From NCBI RefSeq assembly GCF_030816715.1, contig NZ_JAUSYH010000001.1, positions 5,084,001 to 5,148,000 of the forward strand: a DNA stretch of 64,000 bases. Direction: 5' to 3'. The stretch is from Streptomyces achromogenes. Lineage in GTDB: Bacteria; Actinomycetota; Actinomycetes; Streptomycetales; Streptomycetaceae. A program made the position numbers and the translations under genes. The first letter of the stretch is position 1. The number at the start of each line of letters is the position of its first letter. Below the pieces are notes generated by a model that searched no databases, was not told the origin of the DNA, and saw nothing but the letters and a program-made list of their open reading frames with translations. Of this stretch, positions 24,087 through 32,320 are shown one piece after another.

Positions 24087-25841
24087 ATGACCGGATCCCC
24101 GTCCCGAAGACACCTGCTGGCCGGCGCCGCCGGTGCCGGGCTCGCTGTTGCCACGGGGATGCAACAGGGCGCCCGCGCCGCCGACCTGCCGCTCCTCGGC
24201 ACGTACGACGTCGTCGTGGTCGGCTCCGGCGCGGCCGGGATGACCGCCGCGCTGACCGCGGCCCGGCAGGGACTGAGCTGTGTGGTCGTCGAGAAGGCGG
24301 CCACCTACGGGGGCTCGGCCGCCCGGTCCGGCGCCGGTATCTGGATCCCGAACAACCCGGTGATCCTCGCCGCAGGCGTCCCCGACACCCCCGCGAAAGC
24401 CGCCGCCTACCTCGCCGCGGTCGTCGGCCCGGAGGTCCCCGCCGACCGGCAGCGCGCCTTCCTCGCACACGGTCCGGCGATGATCGCCTCTGTCATGGCC
24501 CACAGCCCGCTGCGCTTCCGGTGGATGGAGGGCTACAGCGACTACTACCCCGAGCTGCCCGGCGGTCTCCCGAGCGGCCGCTCCGTCGAGCCCGACCAGC
24601 TCGACGGCAACCTCCTCGGCGCCGACCTGGCCCGCCTCAACCCGTCGTACCTCCAGGTCCCGGCCGGGATGGTGGTCTTCAGCGCCGACTACAAGTGGCT
24701 CAACCTGACCGCGGTCAGCGCGCGGGGCGCCGCCGTCGCCGCCGAGTGCCTGGCCCGGGGCACGAAGGCCGCGCTCCTCGGGCAGAAGCCGCTCACCATG
24801 GGCCAGTCCCTGGCGGGCGGCCTGCGGCTCGGGCTGCGCGCCGCCGGAGTGCCGGTCTGGCTCTCCAGCCCCCTCACCGACCTGCACGTCGAAGGCGGCG
24901 CCGTCGTCGGGGCGGTGGTCACCCGCGACGGTGCGCCGGGCCTGGTGCGCGCCCGGCGCGGGGTCGTCGTCGGCTCCGGCGGCTTCGAGCACGACGCGGC
25001 CATGCGGGCCCAGTACCAGCGCCGCCCGATCGGCACCGAGTGGAGCGTCGGCGCGAAGGAGAACACCGGGGACGGCATCAGGGCGGGACAGCGGCTCGGC
25101 GCCGACCTCGCCCTGATGGACGACGCCTGGTGGGGCCCGGCGATCCCGCTCCCCGGCCAGCCCTGGTTCTGCCTCGCCGAACGCACCCTCCCGGGCGGAC
25201 TCCTGGTCAACGCGGCCGGCCGCCGCTTCGTCAACGAGGCCGCCCCCTACGGCGACGTCGTCCACACCATGTACGACCAGAACCCGACCGACCCCGCGAT
25301 CCCGGCCTGGCTGATCACCGACCAGAACTACCGCAACCGCTACCTCTTCAAGGACGTGGCCCCCACCTTCCCCTTCCCGGCCGACTGGTACAGCTCGGGG
25401 GCCGCGCACAGGGCCTGGTCCCTGGACGCCCTCGCCGCCGCCATCGGCGTTCCGGGGCCCGCCCTGCGCGCCACCGTCGATCGCTTCAACACGCTCGCGC
25501 GGCAGGGCGACGACACCGACTTCGGGCGCGGCGACAGCGCGTACGACCACTACTACACGGACCCGGGGGTCCTCCCGAACTCCTGTCTCGCCCCCCTGTG
25601 GCTGCCTCCCTACCACGCCTTTCGGATCGTCCCCGGCGATCTCGGCACCAAGGGCGGGCTGCGCACCGACGCCCGCGCGCGGGTGCTGCGCCCCGACGGC
25701 TCGGTCATCCCGGGGTTGTACGCCGCCGGCAACGCCAGCGCGGCGGTCATGGGGCACAGCTATGCGGGCGCCGGTTCGACGATCGGGCCCGCGATGACCT
25801 TCGGGTACGTCGCGGCCCTCGACCTCGCGGGGGCGCTCTAG
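24087..25841 (+). CDS. Tat-exported FAD dehydrogenase, 3-ketosteroid-dehydrogenase-like
   Basis: This 584-residue FAD_binding_2 flavoprotein starts with a twin-arginine signal peptide (SRRHLLAGAAGAGLAVA, cleavage likely after ARA near residue 32). The dinucleotide-binding VVVGSGAAGMTAAL follows, then GGSAARSGAGIWIP. The blocks GYSDYYPELPGG and YHAFRIVPGDLGTKGG, and the C-terminal AGNASAAVMGHSYAGAGSTIGPAMTFG, are those of delta-1-ketosteroid dehydrogenases. Known KstD enzymes are cytoplasmic or membrane-associated, so an export signal is unusual. GGAG lies 6 bases before the ATG at 24087. The substrate could be a steroid or another cyclic ketone. Confidence 0.8.
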   Translation: MTGSPSRRHLLAGAAGAGLAVATGMQQGARAADLPLLGTYDVVVVGSGAAGMTAALTAARQGLSCVVVEKAATYGGSAARSGAGIWIPNNPVILAAGVPDTPAKAAAYLAAVVGPEVPADRQRAFLAHGPAMIASVMAHSPLRFRWMEGYSDYYPELPGGLPSGRSVEPDQLDGNLLGADLARLNPSYLQVPAGMVVFSADYKWLNLTAVSARGAAVAAECLARGTKAALLGQKPLTMGQSLAGGLRLGLRAAGVPVWLSSPLTDLHVEGGAVVGAVVTRDGAPGLVRARRGVVVGSGGFEHDAAMRAQYQRRPIGTEWSVGAKENTGDGIRAGQRLGADLALMDDAWWGPAIPLPGQPWFCLAERTLPGGLLVNAAGRRFVNEAAPYGDVVHTMYDQNPTDPAIPAWLITDQNYRNRYLFKDVAPTFPFPADWYSSGAAHRAWSLDALAAAIGVPGPALRATVDRFNTLARQGDDTDFGRGDSAYDHYYTDPGVLPNSCLAPLWLPPYHAFRIVPGDLGTKGGLRTDARARVLRPDGSVIPGLYAAGNASAAVMGHSYAGAGSTIGPAMTFGYVAALDLAGAL

Positions 25842-25845
25842 GAAT

Positions 25846-26568
25846 CTAGGCCGGGTCCAGGGGCTCGGCCTCGGGGGCCGGGGGCCTGCGGGCGATCAGG
25901 AACGCCTGGGGGGCCGGCTCGCCGAGGTCCGCGTCCGGCTCCCGCACCGTGCGCGACAGCACGGCGAAGCCGGCCGTGGTGAGCAGCCCGGCCATCGCCT
26001 CCGGGCGGCGGCGCTCGAAGTCGATGGAGACCGGGTGGCCCCAGGGACGGTCGTAGTGCCGGGGCTCGTCGCCGACCTGGAAGGCCAGCAGGAGGTGGCC
26101 GCCAGGGGCCAGCACGCGGTGGAATCCGGCGAAGAGCGCGGGCAGTTCGTCCAGCGGGGTGTGGATGGACGAGTAGTAGGAGACCACTCCGTCCAGGGCC
26201 CCGTCGGGGAAGTCCAGCTCCAGCATCGAGCCCTGCTCGAAACGGATCCCCGGGTTCTCACGCCGGGCGATCGCCAGCATCGACTCCGACAGGTCGAGCC
26301 CGGACACGTCGAGCCCGAGCGAGGCGAGCCGTGCGGTGGTCCGGCCGGGACCGCAGCCCAGGTCGGCCACCCGGCCGCCGGCCCCGACGAGCTCGGCGTA
26401 GGCGGTGAGCACGGCCCGATCGAGCGGCCGCGCGGCGAGGTCGTCACGGAACCGCTCGGCGTAGTCCTCCGCGACGGCGTCGTAGAAGGCACGGGTGGTC
26501 GTGACGAAGGCGGGAGCGGAAGCGGGAGTGGGCTTCGGGCTGCCGGCGGCGGTGTCCATGTCGGTCAT
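25846..26568 (-). CDS. Class I SAM-dependent methyltransferase
   Basis: This 240-residue Rossmann methyltransferase has motif I VADLGCGPGRTT (near 67-78), the acidic LDVSGLDLSESML, and post-motif GVVSYYSSIHT. The N-terminal RAFYDAVAEDYAERF resembles small-molecule methyltransferases of the Methyltransf_11/25 type. It is convergent with the flavoprotein (4-base gap). The substrate is unknown. An alternative start at ATG 26559 would remove three residues. Confidence 0.85.
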   Translation of the reverse strand: MTDMDTAAGSPKPTPASAPAFVTTTRAFYDAVAEDYAERFRDDLAARPLDRAVLTAYAELVGAGGRVADLGCGPGRTTARLASLGLDVSGLDLSESMLAIARRENPGIRFEQGSMLELDFPDGALDGVVSYYSSIHTPLDELPALFAGFHRVLAPGGHLLLAFQVGDEPRHYDRPWGHPVSIDFERRRPEAMAGLLTTAGFAVLSRTVREPDADLGEPAPQAFLIARRPPAPEAEPLDPA

Positions 26569-26621
26569 GGGTGGCGAGCCTAGGAGTCCCGACCGACACC
26601 GCAGCGGATATACGCCACTTC

Positions 26622-26663
26622 ACCGAAGACCGAAGACCGAAGACCGAAGACCGAAGACCGAAG
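26622..26663 (+). repeat. Six perfect 7-base tandem repeats (ACCGAAG)
   Basis: ACCGAAG occurs six times without a break, then decays over about 65 bases into GCCGATG, ACCAAGG and similar words. It is located between the methyltransferase start and the cold-shock gene. Such a run is slippage-prone. Confidence 0.9.
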
Positions 26664-26745
26664 GCCGATGGACCAAGGACCGCTGGGCCGAGGGTGGATG
26701 GACCGAAAGCCCGAGGACCGAATGCCCGAGGCCGACGGGAAAGGC

Positions 26746-26777
26746 AGGAGCCCCGTGCCGAGCGGCACAGGGCTCCT
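26746..26777 (-). terminator. Terminator of cold-shock gene
   Basis: AGGAGCCC...GGGCTCCT arms with an inner GTGCC/GGCAC pair form a near-perfect 32-base stem-loop, 41 bases past the stop of the minus-strand cold-shock gene. Confidence 0.75.
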
Positions 26778-26817
26778 TGGGTACTGCTCTCAGACTTGCG
26801 ATCTCAGGGTGTGAAGA

Positions 26818-27021
26818 TCAGACGGGGGTGACGTTCTCCGCCTGGGGACCCTTCGGGCCCTGCGTCACGTCGAAGGAGACCGCTTGGTTCTCCTCGAGCG
26901 AGCGGAAGCCCTGCGCGTTGATCGCGGAGTAGTGGACGAAGACGTCGGGGCCGCCGCCTTCCTGGGCGATGAAGCCAAAGCCCTTTTCGGCGTTGAACCA
27001 CTTCACGGTTCCGGTAGCCAT
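26818..27021 (-). CDS. Cold-shock protein (CspA family)
   Basis: This 67-residue single OB-fold nucleic-acid chaperone has RNP1 KGFGFI and RNP2 VFVHYSAI, beginning MATGTVKWFN. It binds single-stranded RNA/DNA and relieves secondary structure. A full AAGGAGG site sits 5-6 bases before the ATG at 27021. The candidate promoter at 27180-27207 implies a leader of about 150 bases, as in regulated cold-shock mRNAs. It is divergent from mqnA. Confidence 0.95.
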   Translation of the reverse strand: MATGTVKWFNAEKGFGFIAQEGGGPDVFVHYSAINAQGFRSLEENQAVSFDVTQGPKGPQAENVTPV

Positions 27022-27179
27022 AAGCCCTCCTTGGGCCCAAAGGGTTGCCCTGCTCCAGAACCCTGCAAGCGTGAAAGCAAGTGCCGCACAACTGCATACG
27101 TCTGAATACGACGAGAGCCCGCGGTTACATGCTCCGCAGGCTCTGTACTGCAAGGGAAACCAAACTGCAACTTGCGGCG

Positions 27180-27207
27180 AGCCTAGCATGTGGGCAGCCG
27201 AAAGCAA
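27180..27207 (-). promoter_or_regulatory. Candidate promoter of the cold-shock gene
   Basis: Read on the minus strand: -35 TTGCTT (27207-27202), a 16-base spacer, -10 TAGGCT (27185-27180). A start near 27173 gives a 5' untranslated leader of about 150 bases. Confidence 0.5.
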
Positions 27208-27297
27208 TAGAGGTCAAGATCACGTCACTCGGACGTTTGAAGATCCATGAAAGGGGTTGACTCGGGGGGCGGAGTCCGCAGCGTACCCGACGGGGTC

Positions 27298-27303
27298 TAG
27301 CCT
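27298..27303 (+). promoter_or_regulatory. Candidate -10 for leaderless mqnA
   Basis: TAGCCT, a 6-base gap, then GTG 27310, without a ribosome site. Confidence 0.5.
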
Positions 27304-27309
27304 CGCGAT

Positions 27310-28167
27310 GTGGACAATTCTCGCACCCGGCCGCGCGTCGGCCACATCCAGTTCCTCAACTGCCTGCCCCTCTACTGGGGGCTCGCGAGAACCGGCACGC
27401 TCCTCGACTTCGACCTGACCAAGGACACCCCGGAGAAGCTCAGCGAGCGGCTCGTGCGGGGCGATCTCGACATCGGGCCCGTGACCCTCGTCGAGTTCCT
27501 CAAGAACGCCGACGACCTGGTCGCCTTCCCCGACATCGCCGTGGGCTGCGACGGTCCGGTGATGTCCTGTGTGATCGTCTCGCAGGTCCCGCTGGACCAG
27601 CTCGACGGCGCCCGGGTCGCCCTCGGCTCGACCTCCCGGACCTCGGTGCGCCTCGCGCAGCTGCTCCTGGCCGACCGCTTCGGCGTCCGGCCGGACTACT
27701 ACACCTGCCCGCCCGACCTGAGCCTGATGATGCAGGAGGCCGAGGCCGCCGTCCTCATCGGCGACGCGGCGCTGCGGGCCAATCTGCTGGACGGGCCGCG
27801 GTTCGGCCTGGAGGTGCACGACCTCGGTCGGCTGTGGAAGGAGTGGACCGGGCTGCCGTTCGTCTTCGCGGTGTGGGCGGCCCGGCGCGACTACCTGGAG
27901 CGCGAGCCCGTCCTGACCCGCGAGGTCCACCAGGCCTTCCTCGACTCCCGCAACCTCTCCCTGGAGGAGGTCGGCAAGGTCGCCGAGCAGGCGGCCCGCT
28001 GGGAGGAGTTCGACGAAGACGTCCTCGAGCGGTACTTCACCACCCTCGACTTCCGCTTCGGCGCGCCCCAGCTGGAGGCCGTGGCGGAGTTCGCCCGCCG
28101 GGTCGGCCCGACCACGGGCTTCCCGGCGGACGTCAGGGTGGAACTGCTCCGGCCCCGATCTGCGTAG
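27310..28167 (+). CDS. mqnA: Chorismate dehydratase MqnA
   Basis: This 285-residue protein performs the first step of the futalosine route, chorismate to 3-[(1-carboxyvinyl)oxy]benzoate. It has the periplasmic-binding-like fold of the MqnA/MqnD family: GHIQFLNCLPLYWGL at the start, GDLDIGPVTLVEFLKN, then CDGPVMSCVIVSQ and LGSTSRTSVRLAQLLL. The product feeds MqnE (14956-16119). The start is GTG 27310 with a TAGCCT -10 directly upstream. MqnD, of the same family, uses a different substrate; the S/N pattern of GPVMSCVIVS fits MqnA, and S. coelicolor MqnA sits in the equivalent place. Confidence 0.92.
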   Translation: MDNSRTRPRVGHIQFLNCLPLYWGLARTGTLLDFDLTKDTPEKLSERLVRGDLDIGPVTLVEFLKNADDLVAFPDIAVGCDGPVMSCVIVSQVPLDQLDGARVALGSTSRTSVRLAQLLLADRFGVRPDYYTCPPDLSLMMQEAEAAVLIGDAALRANLLDGPRFGLEVHDLGRLWKEWTGLPFVFAVWAARRDYLEREPVLTREVHQAFLDSRNLSLEEVGKVAEQAARWEEFDEDVLERYFTTLDFRFGAPQLEAVAEFARRVGPTTGFPADVRVELLRPRSA

Positions 28168-28205
28168 TCTCCTACGGAGTCCTGACGGGGGAGGGGGTGG
28201 CGCCG

Positions 28206-30050
28206 ATGCAGCCGCTCGGAGACGGTGAACCCACGACCGTGGGGCCCTACCGGCTGCTCGGCCGGCTGGGCTCCGGCGGCATGGGCCGGGTCTACCTCGG
28301 CCGCAGCGCCGGAGGCCGCACGGTGGCCGTGAAGATCGTGCATCCGCACCTCGCGCTCGACGAGGAGTTCCGCGCCCGCTTCCGGCGCGAGGTCGAGGCC
28401 GCGAGGCGGGTCGGCGGGGCGTGGACCGCGCCGGTCCTGGACGCCGACCCGGAGGCGACGGTGCCCTGGGTGGCCACCGGTTACGCGGCCGGGCCGTCCC
28501 TGGCCGCGGCGGTCGCGTCCGGCGGGGCGCTGCCCGAGCACTCGGTGCGCGTGCTGGGCGCCGGCCTGGCGGAGGCCCTCGGCACGGTGCACGAACTGGG
28601 CCTGGTGCACCGGGACGTCAAGCCGTCCAACGTGCTGCTGACCGTCGACGGCCCGCTGCTGATCGACTTCGGCATCGCCCGCGCGACCGACGGCACCGCC
28701 TCGCTCACCTCGACAGGCGTCTCGGTCGGCTCGCCCGGCTACATGGCCCCGGAACAGATCCTCGGCAGGGGCGCGTCCGGCGCGGCCGACGTCTTCTCGC
28801 TCGGCGCGGTGCTGGTGTACGCGGCGACCGGGCGGTCCCCGTTCCCCGGTGACTCGTCGGCCGCGCTCCTCTACAAGGTGGTCCACGAGGAACCGGAGCT
28901 CGGCTCGCCGGAGGGCGGGCTGCGCGGTGAACTGCGGGCGGTCGCCGAGGCGTGCCTCGCCAAGGAGCCGGCCGCGCGGCCGTCCCCCGCGGAGGTGGCC
29001 CGGCGCCTCGCGCCCGAGGGCGCGGCCCGGCTGGTGGCGGGTGGCTGGCTGCCCGGAGCGCTGGTGGAACAACTGGGGCGCAGCGCCGTCCAGTTGCTGA
29101 ACCTGGAGGGGACGCACGCCGGCGCGGAGCCCGCAGCGTCCGGTCCGGTCGGCTTCGGGAGCGCGGCGATGACGTCGGGGGAGGTCGCGGGAGCGCCGTC
29201 GGGCAGGGCCCCGGCGGGCAGCCCGCCGGCCTCGCTGGGGGTGTTCGGGCCGCCACCGGTGATGGACGCGACTCCCGCGACTCCGGCGGACCGGGCCGAC
29301 CGCTCCGCCGCCGTGCCCGTGGTCCTGCCCGTGCCGACGCCCCGGGACGCCGGACCCGCAGCCGCCGAAACCGAGCACTCAGGAAGCTCCGAACACGCTG
29401 GAGGCTCCGACAGCCGCGGCCGGCTCTCGGTCACCGTGGCGGGCAGCGCGACGCCGGGCGAGGGCGGTCGCGGGCGGCGGCTGAGCTGCACCGTCGCGCT
29501 GGCGGTCGCCGGCGCGATGGCGACGGTGACGGTCGGCTCGGTGCTGCTGTTCCGGCTGCTGCCGGGCGACGGCGGCCAGGACACCGAGGCCGGCAGCGAC
29601 GCGAGTTCCACGGTCCCGACGGCTTCGGCGAGCCCCGGCGCCACCGAGGGGCGGTCGCCCTCGGCGAGTCCCGGAGCCACCGGCGGTTCGACGGCTGCCG
29701 CGCTTCCCGCCCGGTACGTCGGAACCTGGGAGGGGCAGGGCAGCGGCCTCGACGGGGCCCTCCCGATGGGCACGTTCCGGGTGACGGTCCACCAGGCGGT
29801 CGTCGGCGGGAAACTGGGGGAGTTGCGGCAGACGGACGTGCTCGGCGGTGTCTGCGTCGACGTCCTGACGCTGAAGAAGGTGACCGCGAAGGAGGTCGTC
29901 GCCACGTCCGTGGGCGCAGCGGACAACCACGGCGGCTGCAATCCGAAGCCGCACCCGATCCGGCTCACCCCGACCGGCGACGACCTGACCTACACCTCCG
30001 AGAGCGCGGCGGAGGGCAACCCGGTCGCACGGATGTCGAAGGTCGAATAA
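28206..30050 (+). CDS. Transmembrane Ser/Thr protein kinase
   Basis: This 614-residue Hanks-type kinase shows the glycine loop LGSGGMGRVYLG, AVKIV lysine, catalytic HRDVKPSNVLL, DFGIAR and APEQ over residues about 15-270. A long Pro/Ala/Ser-rich juxtamembrane region follows (about 285-425), then one membrane helix (TVALAVAGAMATVTVGSVLLF, about 428-448). An extracellular domain with a conserved-looking pair of cysteines (GGVCVDV, GGCNPK) completes it. That outside domain has no PASTA repeats. The start is the ATG at 28206; a GTG nine bases upstream is possible. It lies between mqnA and the prepilin peptidase, with no evident functional link. Confidence 0.9.
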   Translation: MQPLGDGEPTTVGPYRLLGRLGSGGMGRVYLGRSAGGRTVAVKIVHPHLALDEEFRARFRREVEAARRVGGAWTAPVLDADPEATVPWVATGYAAGPSLAAAVASGGALPEHSVRVLGAGLAEALGTVHELGLVHRDVKPSNVLLTVDGPLLIDFGIARATDGTASLTSTGVSVGSPGYMAPEQILGRGASGAADVFSLGAVLVYAATGRSPFPGDSSAALLYKVVHEEPELGSPEGGLRGELRAVAEACLAKEPAARPSPAEVARRLAPEGAARLVAGGWLPGALVEQLGRSAVQLLNLEGTHAGAEPAASGPVGFGSAAMTSGEVAGAPSGRAPAGSPPASLGVFGPPPVMDATPATPADRADRSAAVPVVLPVPTPRDAGPAAAETEHSGSSEHAGGSDSRGRLSVTVAGSATPGEGGRGRRLSCTVALAVAGAMATVTVGSVLLFRLLPGDGGQDTEAGSDASSTVPTASASPGATEGRSPSASPGATGGSTAAALPARYVGTWEGQGSGLDGALPMGTFRVTVHQAVVGGKLGELRQTDVLGGVCVDVLTLKKVTAKEVVATSVGAADNHGGCNPKPHPIRLTPTGDDLTYTSESAAEGNPVARMSKVE

Positions 30051-30140
30051 CGGTGCTGGGGAGGCCGGCCGGACGATGTCGTGCCGACGGATTCCGTGCC
30101 CGTGCCCTCCCCCGTGTCCCTGCTGTCCCTACGATCTCTG

Positions 30141-31040
30141 ATGATGACCACACCTCCCAGCGACCTGACGCTGGCCGCCGTCGCCGCGCTGTGGGGCGCC
30201 GTGACAGGCGCCCTGCTGCCGCGCGCCGCCTACCGCTTCTCCGTGCCACCGCAGGAGGAGCGGGACGAGCAGACCGAGGAGCGGGACGAGCAGGACGAGA
30301 CGGCGGGGCAGGACGGGCCGGAAGCGGCGGAAGCGGCGGAAGCGGCGGAAGCGGCGGAAGCGCCGGAAGTGCCGGAAGCACAGGAAGAGCGGGACGAGCG
30401 GGCCGAGTCGGCCGGCGGCTGGCGGGCGGCCTGTCCGGCCGGGCATCCGATGCGGGGCTGGCTCGGACGCGCGCGCTGTCGCCGTTGCGCCGACACCGTC
30501 GCCCCCGGCGCCCTTCTGCTCCCCGTCCTCACCGCGCTCGTGTGCGCCGCGCTCGCCGTGGCGACCGGTGTGCGGCCCGAGTCGGCCGTGTGGCTGGCGC
30601 TCGCTCCGGCCGGGGTGCTGCTGGCCGTCGTCGACGTACGGGTGCGGCGGCTGCCCGACCCGCTCACCCTCCCGCTCGCGGTCGCCGCCCTCGCCCTGCT
30701 GGGTCTGGCCGCGCTGCTCCCCGAGCACGCCGGGGACTGGACGACGGCCCTGCTGGGCGCGCTCGCCCTCGGCGCCGGCTACCTCGTGCTGCACCTGGTC
30801 AACCCCGGCGGCATGGCCTTCGGCGACGTGAAGCTCGCGCTCGGCATGGGCGCCGTCCTCGGCTGGTACGGCTGGCCGACCGTCATGCTGGGCACGTTCG
30901 CCGCGTTCCTGTTCGGCGCGCTGTACGGCGGCGCGCTGTTCGTCGTGGGGCGGGCGGGACGCGGGATGCTGATCGCCTTCGGGCCGTTCATGCTCGTGGG
31001 GACGCTCGCCGGGCTGCTGGTCGGCGCGTACGCGGCCTGA
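30141..31040 (+). CDS. Type IV prepilin peptidase (A24) with acidic insert
   Basis: This 299-residue polytopic aspartic protease cleaves prepilin-like leaders. Catalytic Asp residues lie in VVDVRVRRLPDPLT and in GMAFGDVKLALG (the GxGD-type site). The first helix is followed not by a normal short loop but by a Glu/Asp/Ala-rich stretch (about residues 35-95) encoded by tandem repeats. After that comes a Cys-containing CPAGHP...CRRC segment, a reduced version of the zinc loop. TACGAT ends 5 bases before the ATG at 30141, so a leaderless start there (or at 30144) is likely. Confidence 0.82.
   Translation: MMTTPPSDLTLAAVAALWGAVTGALLPRAAYRFSVPPQEERDEQTEERDEQDETAGQDGPEAAEAAEAAEAAEAPEVPEAQEERDERAESAGGWRAACPAGHPMRGWLGRARCRRCADTVAPGALLLPVLTALVCAALAVATGVRPESAVWLALAPAGVLLAVVDVRVRRLPDPLTLPLAVAALALLGLAALLPEHAGDWTTALLGALALGAGYLVLHLVNPGGMAFGDVKLALGMGAVLGWYGWPTVMLGTFAAFLFGALYGGALFVVGRAGRGMLIAFGPFMLVGTLAGLLVGAYAA
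30321..30392 (+). repeat. In-frame 9-base minisatellite in the prepilin peptidase
   Basis: GAAGCGGCG is repeated four times exactly and then about four times with changes, coding for Glu-Ala-Ala units. A preceding stretch (about 30258-30300) repeats GAGCGGGACGAGCAG twice. Both encode the acidic cytoplasmic insert. Confidence 0.85.
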
Positions 31041-31113
31041 GGTCGGGGCGTCGGGAGGGCTGGCGTAGGCTGGATCGGTCTGTCCACAACCCTTGACGAA
31101 AGGGACGCTCCCG

Positions 31114-32313
31114 GTGACCGAGAAGGCCGAACTTCAGTCCGTCCTCGACCGTGCCGCCGCCGGTGGGCGGATCACCCCCGAAGAGGCTCTCGACCTCTAT
31201 CGCGACGCCCCGCTGCACGCGCTGGGCGCGGCCGCCGACGCCGTACGCCGTCGTCTGTACGCGGGGACCGAGCACATCGCCACGTACATCATCGAGCGGA
31301 ACATCAACTACACGAACGTGTGCGTCACGGCGTGCAAGTTCTGCGCCTTCTACGCGGCCCCCAAGGACACGGCCAAGGGCTGGACCCGCGACCTCGACGA
31401 CATCCTGCGCCGCTGCGCGGAGACCGTCGAGCTCGGCGGCACCCAGATCATGTTCCAGGGCGGCCACCACCCCGACTACGGCGTCGAGTACTACGAGCGG
31501 CACTTCGCAGCCATCAAGAAGGCGTTCCCGCAGCTGGTGATCCACTCGCTGGGCGCGTCCGAGGTCGAGCACATGGCGCGGATCTCGAAGGTGGGCGTGG
31601 AGGAGGCGATCACCCGGATCCACGCGGCCGGCCTCGACTCCTTCGCGGGCGCCGGCGCCGAACTGCTGCCCGCCCGGCCGCGCAAGGCGATCGCCCCGCT
31701 CAAGGAGTCCGGCGAACGCTGGCTGGAGATCATGGAGACCGCGCACGGACTGGGCGTCGAGTCGACGTCCACCATGCTGATGGGCACCGGCGAGACCAAC
31801 GCCGAGCGCATCGAGCACCTGCGGATGATCCGTGACGTGCAGGACCGCACGGGCGGCTTCCGCGCCTTCATCCCGTACACGTACCAACCCGAGAACAACC
31901 ACCTCAAGGGCCGCACCCAGACGACCCTCTTCGAGTACCTGCGGATCATCGCGGTCGCCCGTCTGTTCCTCGACAACGTGCGGCACATCCAGGGCTCCTG
32001 GCTGACCACCGGCAAGGAGGTCGGCCAGCTCTCCCTGCACTACGGCGCCGACGACCTCGGCTCGATCATGCTGGAGGAGAACGTCGTCTCCTCGGCCGGC
32101 GCCAAGCACCGCTCCAACCGCCTGGAGATCATCGACCTGATCAGGAAGGCGGACCGCGTCCCGGCCCAGCGCGCCACGACGTACGAGCACCTCGTCGTGC
32201 ACGACGACCCGGCGAACGACCCGGTCGACGAGCGGGTCATGTCCCACATCTCGTCCACGGCGATCGAGGGCGGCACGGCTCATCCCGAGCTGAAGCTGCT
32301 GGCGTCCAACTAG
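31114..32313 (+). CDS. mqnC: Cyclic dehypoxanthine futalosine synthase MqnC
   Basis: This 399-residue radical-SAM enzyme cyclises dehypoxanthine futalosine. The cluster motif is Cys70, Cys74, Cys77 in CVTACKFCAF; other landmarks are MFQGGHHPDYG, GAGAELLPARPRK and FIPYTYQPENNHL. GTG 31114 has AAAGGGA 7 bases upstream and gives the usual length. An in-frame TTG at 31093 is less likely. It shares the window with mqnA, mqnE and mqnL/P, while mqnB and mqnD are missing here. Confidence 0.95.
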   Translation: MTEKAELQSVLDRAAAGGRITPEEALDLYRDAPLHALGAAADAVRRRLYAGTEHIATYIIERNINYTNVCVTACKFCAFYAAPKDTAKGWTRDLDDILRRCAETVELGGTQIMFQGGHHPDYGVEYYERHFAAIKKAFPQLVIHSLGASEVEHMARISKVGVEEAITRIHAAGLDSFAGAGAELLPARPRKAIAPLKESGERWLEIMETAHGLGVESTSTMLMGTGETNAERIEHLRMIRDVQDRTGGFRAFIPYTYQPENNHLKGRTQTTLFEYLRIIAVARLFLDNVRHIQGSWLTTGKEVGQLSLHYGADDLGSIMLEENVVSSAGAKHRSNRLEIIDLIRKADRVPAQRATTYEHLVVHDDPANDPVDERVMSHISSTAIEGGTAHPELKLLASN

Positions 32314-32320
32314 CCCCCGC

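Noticed and set aside
26622..26730. Short regular repeats that could be mistaken for a CRISPR array.
   Set aside because: Units are 7 bases with no spacers and no cas genes nearby. It is a simple tandem repeat.
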